A stretch of 7,065 nucleotides of DNA from Fen-999 sp035654135 (GTDB lineage Bacteria; Pseudomonadota; Gammaproteobacteria; Burkholderiales; Rhodocyclaceae). The DNA is taken from assembly GCA_035654135.1 (NCBI GenBank), contig DASRXN010000016.1, positions 1-7,065 on the forward strand. Direction: 5' to 3'. Positions within the stretch are counted from its first letter, which is position 1, and each line of letters starts with the position of its first letter. Below, in pieces: positions 5,794-7,065 of the stretch. The notes below the pieces were generated by a model. That model made no database searches. It had not been told where the DNA came from and saw nothing but the letters and a program-made list of their open reading frames with translations. A program made the position numbers and the translations under genes.

Positions 5794-6477
5794 ATGAAGT
5801 TCCTCGATCATCTTGAGGAATGGCTGATCACCTTCCTTATGGGCGTTGCGACCCTGATCATTTTCGCCTCGGTGATGCACCGCTATGCCTCCGGATTTTC
5901 CATTCCCGGATTCCAGGACTGGCTGCTCGGCCTGAACTTTGGTTGGGCGCAGGAACTGTGCATCATCATGTTCGTCTGGATGGCCAAGTTCGGCGCCGCC
6001 TACGGCGTTCGTACCGGCATCCACGTCGGTGTCGACGTGCTGATCAATCGTCTCGACAGCGATAACCGCGGTAGGTTGATCGTATTCGGGCTGCTTGCGG
6101 GCGCGACGTTTACGGGCATCGTCGGCACGCTTGGTGCACGCTTCGTCTGGGAAAACGGCATGCATTACGCCGTATTCACGTTCCTCGGTTTGGCCACTGG
6201 CGATCTGCCGGAAGGCCCGACAACGCCCGATCTCGAGTGGCCGACCTGGATGGTCTATTCGGCCGTGCCGCTGGGTTCCTACTTGATGTGCTTCCGCTTC
6301 CTGCAAGTGACGCGCAGTTTTATCAAAACCGGCGAATTGCCGCGCCATGACCATGGCCATGTCGATGGGCTCGAGGAGGGCAAACCTCTTGAACCGGGCA
6401 AAGATGATGCGATCTATCGAATGGACGACGAATTGCATCCGCATGACCTGGACGACGGCAAGGGAGACGGCAAATGA
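5794..6477 (+). CDS. dctQ: TRAP transporter small membrane subunit
   Basis: This 227-residue inner-membrane protein is the small subunit that pairs with DctM in the ion-driven TRAP transporter. Four membrane segments are visible: about 10-28, 51-71, 94-117 and 152-171. WAQELCIIMFVWMAKFGAAYGVRTG (around 51-75) followed by IHVGVDVL (76-83) is the DctQ family signature. The loop between segments 3 and 4 (about 119-151) is longer than in minimal DctQ proteins and rich in Pro, Gly and acidic residues. After segment 4 comes a tail of about 50 residues rich in His, Asp, Glu and Lys (RHDHGHVDGLEE at 184-195, then DDELHPHDLDDGKGDGK). The ATG at 5794 follows GGAG (5782-5785) at 8 nt; an in-frame GTG at 5764 lies in the hairpin and is rejected. 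The stop overlaps the dctM start as ATGA, indicating coupled translation. Confidence 0.92.
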   Translation: MKFLDHLEEWLITFLMGVATLIIFASVMHRYASGFSIPGFQDWLLGLNFGWAQELCIIMFVWMAKFGAAYGVRTGIHVGVDVLINRLDSDNRGRLIVFGLLAGATFTGIVGTLGARFVWENGMHYAVFTFLGLATGDLPEGPTTPDLEWPTWMVYSAVPLGSYLMCFRFLQVTRSFIKTGELPRHDHGHVDGLEEGKPLEPGKDDAIYRMDDELHPHDLDDGKGDGK

Positions 6478-7065
6478 ACACCGCCATCATCTTCGGCCTA
6501 CTGGTCGCGCTCATGCTCACCGGCATGCCGATTTCGATCTCCCTCGGCCTGACGGTTCTATCCTTTCTGTTCTTCATGACCCAGGTACCGACCGAGTCGG
6601 TAGCCCTCAAGTTATTTACGGGCATCGAGAAGTTCGAGATCATGGCCATCCCGTTCTTCATTCTGGCCGGCAACTTCCTGACCCATGGTGGTGTGGCGCG
6701 ACGCATGATCCGTTTCGCCACCTCCATGGTGGGCCACTGGCACGGTGGTCTGGGCCTCGGTGGCGTGTTGGCCTGTGCGCTGTTCGCGGCCGTGTCGGGT
6801 TCGAGTCCGGCCACGGTGGTGGCCATCGGTTCGATCCTGATGCCGGCCATGGTCAAAGCGGGTTTTCCGAAGCGCTTCGGCGCCGGCGTCATCACCACTT
6901 CGGGCGCACTCGGTATCCTCATTCCGCCGTCCATCGTCATGGTCATGTACTCGGTATCGACCAACACTTCTGTGGGTGCGTTGTTCATGGCCGGAGTGAT
7001 TCCAGGCCTGGTATTGGCGACGATGCTCGGCCTGACCACGTGGTACCGAGCGTGGAAGAACGACT
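6474..7065 (+). CDS. dctM: TRAP transporter large membrane subunit, 3' end outside the window
   Basis: This is the first 197 residues of the channel-forming TRAP subunit, which carries substrate across the inner membrane with sodium or protons; complete DctM proteins are about 425-430 residues. The frame is open to the window end, with no stop. Visible family marks are the hydrophobic start MNTAIIFGLLVALMLTGMP, FEIMAIPFFILAGNFLTHGGVARRMI (around 54-79), the conserved SGSSPATVVAIGSILMPAM (108-126) and SGALGILIPPSIVMVMY (143-159). The first and last thirds are hydrophobic helices, as expected. The ATG at 6474 overlaps the dctQ stop by 4 nt and is preceded by GGGAGA (6462-6467) at 6 nt. No frameshift or missing segment is seen in the visible part. 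Confidence 0.95.
   Translation, partial: MNTAIIFGLLVALMLTGMPISISLGLTVLSFLFFMTQVPTESVALKLFTGIEKFEIMAIPFFILAGNFLTHGGVARRMIRFATSMVGHWHGGLGLGGVLACALFAAVSGSSPATVVAIGSILMPAMVKAGFPKRFGAGVITTSGALGILIPPSIVMVMYSVSTNTSVGALFMAGVIPGLVLATMLGLTTWYRAWKND

Noticed and set aside
5707..6444. Minus-strand open frame of 245 codons opposite dctQ
   Set aside because: It mirrors the codons of dctQ, has no recognisable domain and would collide with the well-supported dctPQM operon.
6323..7039. Minus-strand open frame of 238 codons opposite dctQ and dctM
   Set aside because: The plus-strand frame from 6474 carries unmistakable DctM motifs; the antisense frame is low-complexity Met/Pro/Arg sequence.

Overview
The window reads as chromosomal DNA of a betaproteobacterium. 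The accA and tilS proteins, the 5S rRNA and the dctS/dctR/dctPQM set look most like those of the Rhodocyclales (Azoarcus, Dechloromonas and relatives). This placement comes from protein character and moderately high G+C judged by eye, not from a search; the genus is not determined. No insertion sequence, phage gene, integrase, CRISPR array or tRNA gene was seen, and coding density is very high.

Layout. Positions 1-92 are the 3' part of a 5S rRNA gene, the end of an rRNA operon, followed by a 17-bp perfect terminator hairpin (101-138). Only 21 bp later accA starts (alpha subunit of acetyl-CoA carboxyltransferase), and tilS (tRNA-Ile lysidine synthetase) overlaps its end; both run rightward. 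tilS then converges with a leftward two-component pair. The dctR-like response regulator is nearest tilS and the dctS-like sensor kinase is upstream of it, joined by an ATGA stop/start overlap. Across a 121-bp divergent control region a rightward TRAP transporter operon follows: dctP (periplasmic binding protein), dctQ (small membrane subunit) and dctM (large membrane subunit, cut by the window end).

How the genes work together. DctS probably senses C4-dicarboxylates (succinate, fumarate, malate) with its periplasmic domain and phosphorylates DctR. DctR, a FixJ/LuxR-type regulator, would then activate the divergent dctPQM promoter. DctP captures the substrate in the periplasm and delivers it to the DctQM ion-coupled membrane complex. 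The left half is housekeeping: rRNA, fatty-acid synthesis and tRNA modification.

No new biological system was found. The points worth a second look are smaller: a short TilS without the usual C-terminal domain, a hairpin that contains both convergent stop codons, an accA start with no Shine-Dalgarno sequence just after the rRNA terminator, a hairpin between dctP and dctQ, and a charged His-rich tail on DctQ.
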